Source: Lichina pygmaea
Lineage: Eukaryota; Ascomycota; Lichinomycetes; Lichinales; Lichinaceae
Direction: 5' to 3'
DNA: 64,000 bases
NCBI GenBank assembly: GCA_963422465.1
Contig: OY730169.1
Coordinates: 434,001-498,000, forward strand
Below, piece after piece: positions 54,719 through 64,000 of the stretch. How positions within the stretch are numbered: position 1 is the stretch's first letter; every line of letters begins with the position of its first letter. Under the pieces are notes generated by a model. It had not been told where the DNA came from. It was given only the letters and a program-made list of their open reading frames with translations, and made no database searches. A program made the position numbers and the translations under genes.

Positions 54719-57264
54719 TCAGCTGGACCTGGCGTAGACCTTGTCGACGCCCTTGCGGTTCCTCTGGAGGATGCCGCGGCGGTTGAGCTTCTGAACGGCC
54801 GTGACGAGGTTCTACGGAGGAGCGAGTCGTTAGCATGACGGTTCCAGCGGCCGATGTACGGCGCCGAATCCCCGACGAAGCATCCTCGGCGAGCGCTCTT
54901 CTCCGATACGCACATTCTGCGGGGTCCACTCCTCGTCATCCATGACTACGCCGTCGATGATCTCGATCGCGCCGAGACCGCTCCTTCGACCGACCGACTG
55001 TAGCTCCTTTGTGACGATGCCTTGCAGCTTCTCGTCGTGGGCCAAGTCCTCGAGCCCTTCGCCCTGGACGCCATGCTCCTGCGCCAGTTTCTTGAGGGCC
55101 GGCTCGGCCGGGAAGATGATGGCGACCGGCCTCGCCTTGTCCTCGGCCGCGTAGACACAGATGTTGGCGACGACCGCGGCGGAGCGGTAGATCGACTCGA
55201 GCTTTTCGTACGAGAGAGGGAAGGGGGCCCGTCAGCGACACCCATCTCTCCGACAGTATGGTTCGGACCTCCAGGGCGGATGGTCATGTCACGGTGAGAC
55301 GCGCTCCTACCTTCTCCAGGGCGATGTACTCGCCGTTGAGCGTCTTCACCAGGTTCTTCCTGCGGTCGATGATCTTGAGGTGGCCGTTCCTGTCCCACTC
55401 GCCAACGTCGCCCGTCATGAACCAGCCGTCGGCCGTCAGCGTGTTCTTCGTCTCCTCCTCGTTTTTGTAGTAGCCTTCCATGACGCTGTCGCCGCGGATC
55501 CAGACCTCGCCCTGCGGCGGGTTGTTCTTGGTGAAGTAACCAGCCTCGGCGTAGTCGACCAGCTTCACGTCGACGCAGCCGGTGAGACCGCCGATGGCCT
55601 CGTCGTTCCACTCCAAGGGATCCGTCAGGGCGCCCATGCTGCGAACAGGGAGGCGTCAGCAGCGACTTCCCCTCCCTGCCTAGAACATCGGTACTTACGC
55701 CGACGTCTCGGTCAGGCCGTAGCCGTTGACCATCGGCGCGATGGCCATGGAGATGAAGCGCTGCGTGTCCTTGGCGATCGGACCGCCGCCGTTCATGGTC
55801 ACGCGAAGTCTGCCGCCGGTGGCCTCCTTGAGCTTCTTGAAGACGACGCTGTCGAGGACGGCGGCGCCGGGAAGACCGGCCCACAGGAGGAAACCCTTGG
55901 CGGCCATGGCCCCCCAGAACATGTTCTTGACGATCGGGCTGCCCGAGTTGACCTTGGCGATGATGCCCTTCTTGACCGTCTCCCACACGGCCGGCACGCC
56001 GACCAGAAGCGTCGGTCTGCACTCTCGGATGTCGCCCTTGCAGTTCCGGACCGACGCGTCCGACAGCGTCTTCGGGTTGCCGTAGCCCATGGTCGCGCCC
56101 CACCAGAGGCAGACGTTCTCGAAGACGAACTCGAGGATATGAGCGAGCGGGAGGTAGGTGAGCATCGAGTCGCCCGGGCCGAGGTACCTTCCGAAGATGA
56201 CGTCGACGCCGGCGACTTTTGGGGGAGTGGAGATCCACGATCAGCATGCGGTCCCAGGCTCGGCCTCGGGCCGGATCACGTACCGGCAGCTACGACGTTC
56301 TTGTGTTTTAGCGGCACGCCCTTGGGCGTCCCCGTCGAGCCGGACGTGTACATGATGCAGCAGAGATCCTCCGGCTGCGGCGGCACGGGTACGACCGGGT
56401 TGTCCTCGCCGAGCTTGCGGAACTCCTCGAAGCTGAGGATGTTCAGGCGCGGATGCGCTTGCCTGAGCCGGTCGATATGCTCTTGCTTCACCTCGGTCGT
56501 GTGATTGTAGATGACATGCTGGATGTCCGTGGCCTCCTTGAGCGGGTTGACGAGCTTCGGAAGGAGAGCCGGGTCGAGGAAGACGGCCTTCGCATTCGTT
56601 TGCATCATGGAGTGCCTCAAGCCTTCCTCGCCGAGAGAATCGTACGATGTGACGATGGGGATCGTTTGCGACGCGCCACCTGAACCTGCATCAGCAGCGG
56701 CAGGCACCATCTACCAATCTCGGTGATGCTCACCGTGAGCCATCGCAAGCCACTGTATGCTGGGTTGGGACGTCAGCACACTTTCCCTCGTCTCCGCTCC
56801 CCGTCCCAGAGCCGTGCCGCCTACCTGCTCGACGCGAACACGTGCGCTCGGTCGCCTTTCTCCAATCCAAGCTTCCGCAGCCCGGCGCCGACTTGTAAGG
56901 CGAGTCTCTCAAACTCGATGTAGCTGATGTAGCTGTAGCCGCTGAGCTCGTGGAAGGTCCAGTCCTTGGTCACCTCCTGCTGCTCTCCGTTGACCATCTT
57001 CTTGATCTTCTTCGACTCATGGTGCGTCTTGATCAGCGTACGGCATCCCACCGCCTTGGCGTTTCCGTACTTCTCCGAGGTCCGTTTGAGGATGTCGAAG
57101 AGCGTCGCGACGTTCACATCCGGACGAGTCACGAGTTTCTCGGCCACGGCAGGATGCCTGCGCGGGATCGTCTCTCCCTCCACTGGCTCGTAGCCAGGGG
57201 CGTCGACGGTGAAGGGAGGCTTCTTGACCATCTGCGGCTGGAAGGCGAGCTTTGAAGGAGACAT
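54719..57264 (-). CDS. FAA1: Long-chain fatty acyl-CoA synthetase (Faa1/Faa4 type)
   Basis: Seven exons: 57264-56825, 56759-56734, 56679-56284, 56215-55699, 55638-55311, 55201-54914, 54811-54719; 695 residues, the usual length. It activates long-chain fatty acids to acyl-CoA through an acyl-adenylate, at lipid droplets, ER or plasma membrane. Motifs: [20 protein letters not shown] (exon 2 is just 26 nt), the ATP-binding loop [11 protein letters not shown] (266-276), the gate segment [17 protein letters not shown] (452-460, split by intron 4), and the FACS block [19 protein letters not shown] with [15 protein letters not shown] (from about 530). It ends KVYARSS with no peroxisomal SKL signal. 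Introns are 54-109 nt. It is divergent from RKM5. The symbol could equally be FAA4. Confidence 0.93.
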
Positions 57265-57796
57265 GGTTGCTCTCCGTCGTCAGACAACTGTGTACTGGAT
57301 AGTTCCCTTTCTTCGACCGAGGAAGCGCCGACCCAGACCGTCTTCGTGGATCGATGCCGGAGTAGGAGAGGCGAGTGTGCGACGGTGTAAAGCGAGCTGC
57401 GGTCGTCGGAGCAGGGTCGTTGTTGACGTCAATGCCTGTCGACCCGGCGGTTTAGGGGTCACGGGGTTCCGCCAAGCGCTCGACCCGCCTGTGCCTTGGG
57501 CCGCTCCTGCCTGGCACTGTCTGGCGCTGCCTGGCACGCCTGGCTGACGGCACTTCCCGATGTCGCTTAGTGGCTCGGTACTCGGGCATTGATTGGCTGC
57601 AGCTGGTCAACCACGGCGTCGGTCACGAGGCCTCAAACGGCAGATGGAGCGTTCTTGTTAGATGCTACCCATGTGCGTATGTGAGAGCGCTGCTGTGAGG
57701 GCTGTGAGGCTTTTTCGGGTGTGATGCCGAGTCCGGCTCCATCGCCGAAGTGCAAGCCGTGGAGCGGAAGACACGTCGGCCGACCCCTCCCCAGGC
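57265..57796. promoter_or_regulatory. Shared upstream region of acyl-CoA synthetase and RKM5
   Basis: 532 bp between divergent start codons, too short for two independent fungal promoters of normal size plus spacers, so control elements may be shared. It contains imperfect TGGCACTG/TGGCGCTG/TGGCACGC repeats near 57510-57540 and no obvious TATA box. Confidence 0.5.
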
Positions 57797-58847
57797 ATGC
57801 CCCTGTCGGACCTGTTGCGCCTGCTCGGGGACGAGCTGGTCGATGTTGAAGAAGGTCAGCCAGATGGAGTCTAGGCAACTGCTGTCCGGTGAATGGCTGG
57901 CTGAGCCTTGCTAGAATGCTTCTTGCTCTTCTCGAGCTCGAGGCCGTCTCGCGATCTTGGATTCCTCGACGCCGGCGCGACCACGGTCGACGTAACGGTG
58001 GGCGACGACGACTTTACGATTGTCCAGTCGCCGACTCTGCTCAGGTCGAACCGAAACGCTGGCACAACCGGGGCAGGTAATCATGGCCGACGCCGCTGGC
58101 GGGGATGGCTCGGAGGATGGGTGACTGACGTGGATTCTGCTACACGCAGTGGTGTGGGGGGTCACTCCTCGGATAGCAGAATGGATGGTGTCCGTAGCCA
58201 ACCCGCTGTTCTCGACAGGCGTGCTGCACTCCGCTTCTCGAGTACTGGAGCTTGGTTGTGGCGTTTCCGGCGTTGTCGCACTGTCACTCTTCCGGAAGGT
58301 GGGCCGATTCATTGCCTCGGACCAAGACTACGTCATGAAACTGCTGAGAGAGAACATCCACGCCAACGGTGCGATGACGAGGGCGCAAGTCGATGGTCCC
58401 CGCAGGCCCTCGGGTCGTGCTAGGAGAAGCTCGCCCAGACTGCCAGAGACCCGAAAGACGGCGTGTGTTGATATCTTGACCCTCGACTGGGAGCAGGATC
58501 AAATCTCGTCCGATCTGCTTTCCGCGAACGCAGAGCCAGCCATACCACAGGACCTGGACTTGGTGATCGCATGCGACTGCGTCTACAACGAGACGCTGAT
58601 CGAGCCTTTCAATCAGGCCTGTGTCGACGCTTGTCGCTTGAGAGGCAGAGACGAAGGTTCAGCACCCACCATCTGCCTCGTCGCACAGCAACTGCGCTCG
58701 CCGGAGGTGTTCGAGCTGTGGCTGACCGCCTTTCACGCGAGCTTTCGGAGCTGGAGACTCCCGGACGGCATGCTGGTGGACTCTCTGAAGAGCGGCTCTG
58801 GCTTTGTTGTCCACGCTGGGATACTGCGTGACGAGTCTCCTCCTTGA
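57797..58847 (+). CDS. RKM5: Ribosomal protein lysine methyltransferase Rkm5
   Basis: Three exons: 57797-57854, 57915-58076, 58150-58847; 305 residues. The match is to yeast Rkm5, a seven-beta-strand (METTL21-like) SAM methyltransferase that methylates ribosomal protein uL1. Blocks: FTIVQSPTLLRSNRNAGTTGAVVWGVTP spread over intron 2, the SAM-binding motif VLELGCGVSG (105-114), ASDQDYVMKLLRENI (acidic strand-2 end), and LDLVIACDCVYNE (near residue 200), the DxxY-type post-motif of this group. A basic insert with RRPSGRARRSSPR follows the LRENI helix. Intron 2 (73 nt) is firm. Intron 1 (60 nt) and the short first exon are less certain, as the N-terminus is poorly conserved. Confidence 0.87.
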
Positions 58848-59424
58848 GGGGGAGCCACGGCAGGTTGTTACACGACGCTCTGCGACCAATCCGCTAGAAA
58901 TCGTGACCGGAATGCGCGTCCTCTCCGCTCTCCTTCGCCGATATGCCCCACCAGTAGTATGTTCCATTGTCAAGACCCTGTTGTCACACCCCCCCCCTCC
59001 CAGTCAGCCACGCTCTTGCATGATGCTACTCTTATCCGATGAGGATAGTCGTTGTTGAAATCCGAAGAAACATCTTTGAATTTCTTTTGAGGAACATTGC
59101 CATTAAAATTCAGTCTGATCGACAAGCGACTCCCTAAACTTGTTTTGTCGTCGTTCACATGTCATCGAGGGTCGAAAGCTGATCAACTCGTAGGTTCCCC
59201 ATACCGGTAGCATCTCCCGCAACCACCGCATTCTGCGACCACTCCTCTCCTCTCCCCACCTACCGCAACTCTTCCCCTGAACTGCTACATCCAGTCCAGT
59301 CTGCCCCTGGAACTGCCTCTCTTCGCAGCCACAGCTGTCCATTTGTGGGGGGCCATAGTACGGCAACAGGTAACTCCCCTGATTGTCGCTCGCCCGCAAC
59401 GTATAATCATGGTGAATGCTGTGC

Positions 59425-59570
59425 AGGCTGGCAAGTCTCTTTATTTTATATTATTTATTTTATTCTTGCTCTGATTTGGCTGGTGAGCCATGCAAAACTT
59501 CTAGATACATGCCTCTTTTCTCAGAAAATCTTTAGACAAATAAAAAGTAAGATCGGGTCAGGGCTAGAGA
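59425..59570 (-). mobile_element. Old 3'-end fragment of the Tad-like LINE
   Basis: A T-rich stretch (tttattttatattatttatt) followed by GAGCCATGCA, ACTTCTAGA, CAGAAAATCTTTAGA and AAATAAAAAG lines up with the LINE 3' ends at 4390-4500 and 5896-6000 (CAGCCATGCA, TCTTCTAGC, CAGAAAACCTTTAGA, GAGTAAAAAC) in the same order and spacing. It is more diverged than the two copies are from each other, so it looks like an older insertion truncated near its 3' end. Confidence 0.55.
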
Positions 59571-59750
59571 AAGATATTAAGGGATATGCAGCGTTTGTAG
59601 AAGATAGGAATCACGGAGATGTACGGAGTACTTTTTTCTGAAAGGAGTTGCTGTGCCAAGTTGGAACTGGTCTAGAGACTGGCAAGTAGATGAACAGAGA
59701 ACCTTGGACCTTCTAGTGACATGGATGCTTTCCTTGTCTCTACGGGGGGT

Positions 59751-59795
<45 letters not shown>
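59751..59795. repeat. (AGC)15 microsatellite
   Basis: 45 bp of perfect AGC units on the plus strand. No gene assigned across it. Confidence 0.95.
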
Positions 59796-59796
<1 letters not shown>

Positions 59797-60337
59797 CATG
59801 ATCACCGTAGTACTGCACGAGAACATCTAGCAACAGTACTTTGAAGTACAGTACAGCAGAGTGGCGTACTGTACTTCCGTACCATTCTTACTGAGACAGG
59901 GTGCTTGATAGCATGAGCTGTAGACAGGCGCAATTACTTATTGCAACTCCACCGAGAAACCTGACAAGTACACTACGTACAGTAAGTTTGCAAAAGTCCG
60001 TAAGGAAGCTCAGTCGTCTGAAAGCCACTCAAAGGCCACTGACGTCCTTTTGGCGGACGGCGGCTTGACAGGCTTGAGCTACGTAGAGCTGGTCTACAGT
60101 AGGCCTCAAAGTATTGTGAGTAAGTGGCTCTAGGTACAAAACCAACCTTGACGCTCGTGGCTGTTTCGACACTCGAGGATGGTCACGTACAGGCCCTGTC
60201 TCTACACGAGTCGAGCGTATCCAAAGAGCCGTTGTCCTGTACCAACGCGGCTTGTATTCCACATCTCGAGTTCGGTCTGCCCCAGTTCGTAGCGGCTCCC
60301 CGGCATAAGGGTCCCGCTGATAGACGCAACCGTTCCC

Positions 60338-62301
60338 TCACATGGGTGGGTCTTCGTCTTCTTCCTCGGTGCAGTAAGCCTGTCGTCCTGCCCTCGACGC
60401 CCTCGTAGAACGTTGCATCGCCGGCGTAACTACGGGATCGGTTTCGTCTGAATGGTCGCAGTCGTCGTAGTCGTCCTCATCTTGATCCTCGGTGCGGTAG
60501 TCGTGTCGTCTAGCCCTCGTAGAAGGTCGCCTCTTGCTGTCGCGTTGGCGACCAGTGCTTTGCCGATGGCGGACATTCGACGCCCCTGGTGCTCTTCGCT
60601 GAGATGGAGCAGAAACGCTGCTGCCCACGTCGATGTTGCCGTTCTCGTTGATTTCCCCGTTCTTCCTACCCTCCTCGACGAGGGCCGCGTACAGGGCGTC
60701 GTCGTAGCCCTGGAACGTCAACGTACCGCTGTAGAAACCAATCGCGGTTCCGGGTGGGTGGTCAGACTGGGGGAGGCAGGTTCGTTAGCTACGTCAGGCC
60801 GGCGGAGCGAGCGCAGGGACAAGCGTCGGATCGCACCTTGTTCATCAACTTTGTCACAAAGCTCGAAAAATCCCCCGCCTCCACCTTCAGACCGGCGTCG
60901 TCGAGCAGATCCTTGGGCCAGCCTCGTTCCGTCGTCATTGCTCTCACCCATTCGCGCTTGGTGTCGCTCGGGATCTGCTCGGCTTCTTGGGCTTTCGAGA
61001 GCTGGTGCTTGTACCCTTCAAAGGCGTACACGCCGACGTATCTAGCCTCGTCGGTGAGTTTCTGAATAACATAGGCTTCGACATATGCTGGTGGCTTACT
61101 CGTAAACCTTCACCGCTCTTTTGCAAAACGTGTGTATCGGCACCTGAACGGCGATGTCGGTCTCTCCCGAGCTCGTCTTCATGCCGCGGTCGATGGGGTT
61201 GTGAATATGATGGTCTGAGCCGTCGAAGACGCCGACGGTAAAGACCACTCCCGGAGCACCTGGCTGGCTTGGAATTCTCGGGTTCCATGTGTTGCTCCAA
61301 CAGACATACTGGCCGATCTCATAGACTCTTGGTTGGTTGCTCTTGCCAACTTTGGAAAGTGTGTTTTGGGGGCTTCCTCCAAGGCACTGTGACAGAAATG
61401 CTCGAGAGAATTTGTACGGTCTCACCACACGAGGGCTCGATCGTGTAGAAAGGCTGGGCGTCGCCGCACTCACTTTCGCGTTAGAGGTACTGTCCGAGGT
61501 TCGGGAGCGCTTCGTGCTGCGGTCTAGCACGGGAAGGCCTTCTGTCTGCCGTCGACGTTTGATATCCTGAGGATCGTGCCTCATGCCGTCCATCTGTCCC
61601 GCCGGGGATGGTCTCGTTGTTTCGGCAGTGCTCTGCGCAGGCTCACTGCCGACACGCAAGGTGGTCTGCCGGTCCCCCTCACGGATGGGAGTTGTTGAAG
61701 GGCAGTCATCCTCCCCTGAAGCTTCGCACTCTCTGGCAGGAGCCGGTATGGCCGTCGCTGGCGGACGTTGGGATTGATAGGAGGCTCTCGTTTGCTTGCT
61801 GCTCTCGCCTTCCAGTGGCTCCGTAAAAATTGCTGGCCGAAGACTCGCCTCGAGAACGCTACCTTCTGGTGTATGGAGCTGCCGATTCCCTCGCAACTTT
61901 CTCTGAGCCCCTTCTCTGGCTGCTGCCAGCATCTTCTCAAGCACTCGCAAATCTTGACTCTTCCCATCCAACAATTGTTGAAGTTTCTGGCTAATTTGGG
62001 CCTCGCTATCTGCGAACTTCTGCTCGATATCCTCGATATCCTTTGCTCGTTTCTCCTCAAGCGTAGCCTTTTGCAGGTCATATCTCTCGTTGAGCTGATC
62101 CAACTCGATGCAGTGCTCTTTCCTCAAATTTGCTTTCACCACGTCCTGATCAGCTCTGTGCGTTGCAAGCCTTTGCTGCGTCAGCTTGACCAAGGTGCCG
62201 GCGGCCTCAACCTCTCTCTCGTAATCCTCTAGAGTCGGAGAATGAATGCCAGATCGTGGAGAGCAGGCCGTAGGCGGGTCTTCAGCTGCTGGGGGGTCCA
62301 T
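60338..62301 (-). CDS. Coiled-coil protein with a conserved C-terminal domain (DUF6697-like)
   Basis: Three exons: 62301-61100, 61041-60837, 60766-60338; 611 residues, function unknown. Residues about 20-150 are a charged coiled coil (ELDQLNERYDLQKATLEEK, IEDIEQKFADSEAQISQKL). A polar, basic middle follows (KRRRQTEGLPVLDRSTKRSR, a possible nuclear signal). From about residue 300 comes a folded part: RAFLSQCLGGSPQNTLSKV, then NPRIPSQPGAPGVVF, then VYEYVGVYAFEGYK across intron 1, a tryptophan-containing stretch KREWVRAMTTERGWPKDLL, and GFYSGTLTFQGYDDALYAAL after intron 2. From memory this order resembles DUF6697, known mainly in basidiomycetes; I could not verify it. The tail is very acidic (EDQDEDDYDD, EEEDEDPPM). 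Introns 58 and 70 nt. Confidence 0.75.
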
Positions 62302-64000
62302 GGCCAGTCGAAAACAAGCTGTTCGCCGACTGGCCCTCGAGACAAGTTGAACTTGTTATCCACTGCCACGTGCGACTGCTCCTCCGCCACGTGTATGTAG
62401 GGAAGTTTCCGAACCCTGGTCAAATTCCTCTCAACAATAAAACCCCACCTTCTGCTGTGCCCCGTCAAATTCGATCAATGTCTAGTTTTAGGAGATGTAT
62501 CTTGGCATTTAGGACTCGAGCGGCGGTGCTATGCTTGAAATACCCAATTAACATTGCGTAATATACAGAGACACAGCAAGCAGCTATTGAGCATGGTAGC
62601 TTGAGGCACCTGGTAGTCTTCTCAGACTACGGTACATCAAGCCCTCTCAGGAAACCTCTTCTTCAGAATCAATGCCTGTATTCCGGCCGCAGGGCGAGCC
62701 ACATCCGGGACCGGAGACGAGAGAGTACCGTATCTCGTACCGTAGCTTAGTCAGATAGATCGCGAGCATGCGTAGGTCTCGAGTCCTCGAGTGCAGCAAT
62801 GATTAAAGCAGCTTCTTTTCTCTTGATTTCGCCGTTGCGTAAACTTAGCGGGGCTACCAATCTGTCGGCAGGTTGTTCATCACAGTCTACAGTATTTTTG
62901 CTATACGGTACGTATAGTACGGACGTACATACTGTACGTACGTCATCATCTATTATCACTTGCACACTATTCGACTGCACTGCTGTCACCACCACAACGC
63001 AGAGTCACACCAGTCGGAACTTCCTATGAGATCCTCAGAGGGGCAGGTGCACCTACAGTATAGCCCTGTGAGTGCCCGGCGACGAACAAAGATGGTAGTA
63101 GCGTGGCAAATGCTCTAGATACACTATTCCAAAAGATAACCTTAGCCTTACAGTCCAACTGTTAACCATATTCAGTCCTCGAAGATCACGCCTGAATTCC
63201 TGTTGCTTTGCCCGGCCACGATAGCAATGCCGTCAACCACACGACAGTGACGGCTTAACCCGCACCTATCGGCCTGCACGACAGCCACCGTCTCATCGCT
63301 GGCTTTTCCTGTCTCCTTGACTGGACAACGCTAGGTTGACCATCGTGGGGATCGGATGGCCATTTTTTGCAAGCTTTTCAAACGCTAGAGGTTCGTCTGG
63401 GCTTCTTCACAATAGGATTGACTTGTTGGGAGGCACGGAGCCAAGATCTCGATAGTCACGTGCTAGCTGTATATGGGAGCTGCACTAGCGGCTCCACGTA
63501 CGAGGTACGTACATACAGTGTCATGACATAAGTCTGTGTACGCTCCTACGAGCCATGAATCGCATTGGTCATAAGTAATGTGACCGTATAGATATTTCTC
63601 CCGGGTACTCGTACTGGAGTAGACTTGCTAACAGCTACCTCGTAGATGAACGTTCCCAAGGTCGATTTCGTATGGGGCCGTACACAGACTTGTGTAGGGG
63701 CCTGTACGAGTATGTACTACCGGTACGTATTACGGTACCGGTGTACCGTAGGTGTGGCGCTCAGCCTCATGCATCACCAGCCACAGTCCATCGTTGCGTA
63801 TGGACACGATCACGACTGCTGACGCGTTGCACAACAATATTTTCTCAGAGGAAGCGACCAGCGCCAAGCTCACAATGGAATTTTGAGGAGTACCGGTATG
63901 TCCCAAGACGGCATGCAGACAATCAATATGTAAGGCTCACAGCAGAGCAGCCGAAGCCATACGGTACTGGTGAACAGTCTTGCGCCGGCTATCTCCAAAC
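62302..64000. other. Intergenic region to the window end
   Basis: No supported gene. Short frames only. GTAC/TACGTA islands occur near 62910-62945, 63500 and 63690-63750. The left end presumably holds the promoter of the coiled-coil gene. Confidence 0.5.

Larger units (their letters stand above)
58848..60337. other. Intergenic region with a LINE remnant and a CAG tract
   Basis: No supported gene. It contains the LINE 3' remnant at about 59425-59570, a CAG tract at 59751-59795 and some GTAC words near 59870. Frames covering the CAG tract are open only because of the alanine/serine/glutamine repeats. Confidence 0.5.

Noticed and set aside
54946-56247. 433-codon minus-strand frame rich in Arg/Pro/Ser
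   Set aside because: It is a shadow of the acyl-CoA synthetase gene in another frame of the same strand, running across its introns without any motif.
55380-56504. 374-codon plus-strand frame
   Set aside because: Antisense shadow of the acyl-CoA synthetase exons, produced by strong third-position GC.
59345-59844. Plus frames ending in poly-alanine
   Set aside because: They cover a LINE remnant and the AGC microsatellite; the apparent protein is repeat-derived.
1-64000. tRNA or rRNA genes
   Set aside because: By eye I found no convincing A/B box pairs with a cloverleaf fold and no rRNA sequence; a covariance-model scan would be decisive.

Overview
This looks like a nuclear segment of a filamentous Dikarya fungus. 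The host genes carry short spliceosomal introns (51-170 nt, mostly 54-90) with GTRNGN donors and CTAAC/CTGAC branch motifs, and they encode typical fungal proteins: an RTA1-family membrane protein, an AA9 copper oxygenase, Pns1, Rkm5 and a DUF2415 beta-propeller. Two things lean towards Basidiomycota, perhaps Pucciniomycotina. One is a protein resembling a domain I remember mainly from basidiomycetes (DUF6697). The other is a repeat decay pattern of C-to-T changes at TCG/CpG sites. This placement is inference.

Layout. Positions 1-4.4 kb hold no gene I can support. From about 4.4 to 32.6 kb is one nested transposon block. The outermost element is a Tad-like LINE on the minus strand: its 3' end lies at 4.4-6.8 kb, a sliver of its ORF1 at 25.2 kb, and its ORF1 start and 5' leader at 31.8-32.6 kb. 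Inside it lie a plus-strand Ty3/gypsy element (family A, outer copy), a second A copy inserted in the first with a GATGT target duplication, and a composite of minus-strand Ty3/gypsy family B copies inside the inner A. A separate structurally complete B copy sits in the LINE ORF1 with an ACCTC target duplication. All LTR elements are decayed fossils.

From 32.8 to 62.3 kb is ordinary gene space: PNS1 (-), a DUF2415 WD-type protein (-), mitochondrial HSP70 SSC1 (+), a possible small membrane protein (+), an RTA1-like protein (-), the ER SNARE USE1 (+), a secreted AA9 oxygenase (-), a long-chain acyl-CoA synthetase (-), the methyltransferase RKM5 (+) and a coiled-coil protein with a C-terminal conserved domain (-). 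I rebuilt the exon structure of nine host genes by hand. In each the exon lengths sum to a multiple of three and the joined protein matches the family across each junction, or, for the coiled-coil protein, reads through without a break.

The genes do not form a pathway or cluster. They are housekeeping functions (protein import and folding, lipid activation, ER traffic, ribosome methylation) plus two accessory ones (AA9, RTA1). Two pairs are divergent with shared upstream regions: DUF2415/SSC1 and acyl-CoA synthetase/RKM5. Many intergenic stretches carry clusters of GTAC and TACGTA palindromes that are absent from the exons. I did not find a clearly new multi-gene system. The most informative signals are the nested repeat history with its TCG-directed decay, the modular LTR promoter repeats, a natural His-to-Gln change in the AA9 second shell, and a stop-free 57-nt intron inside the HSP70 ATP-binding region.
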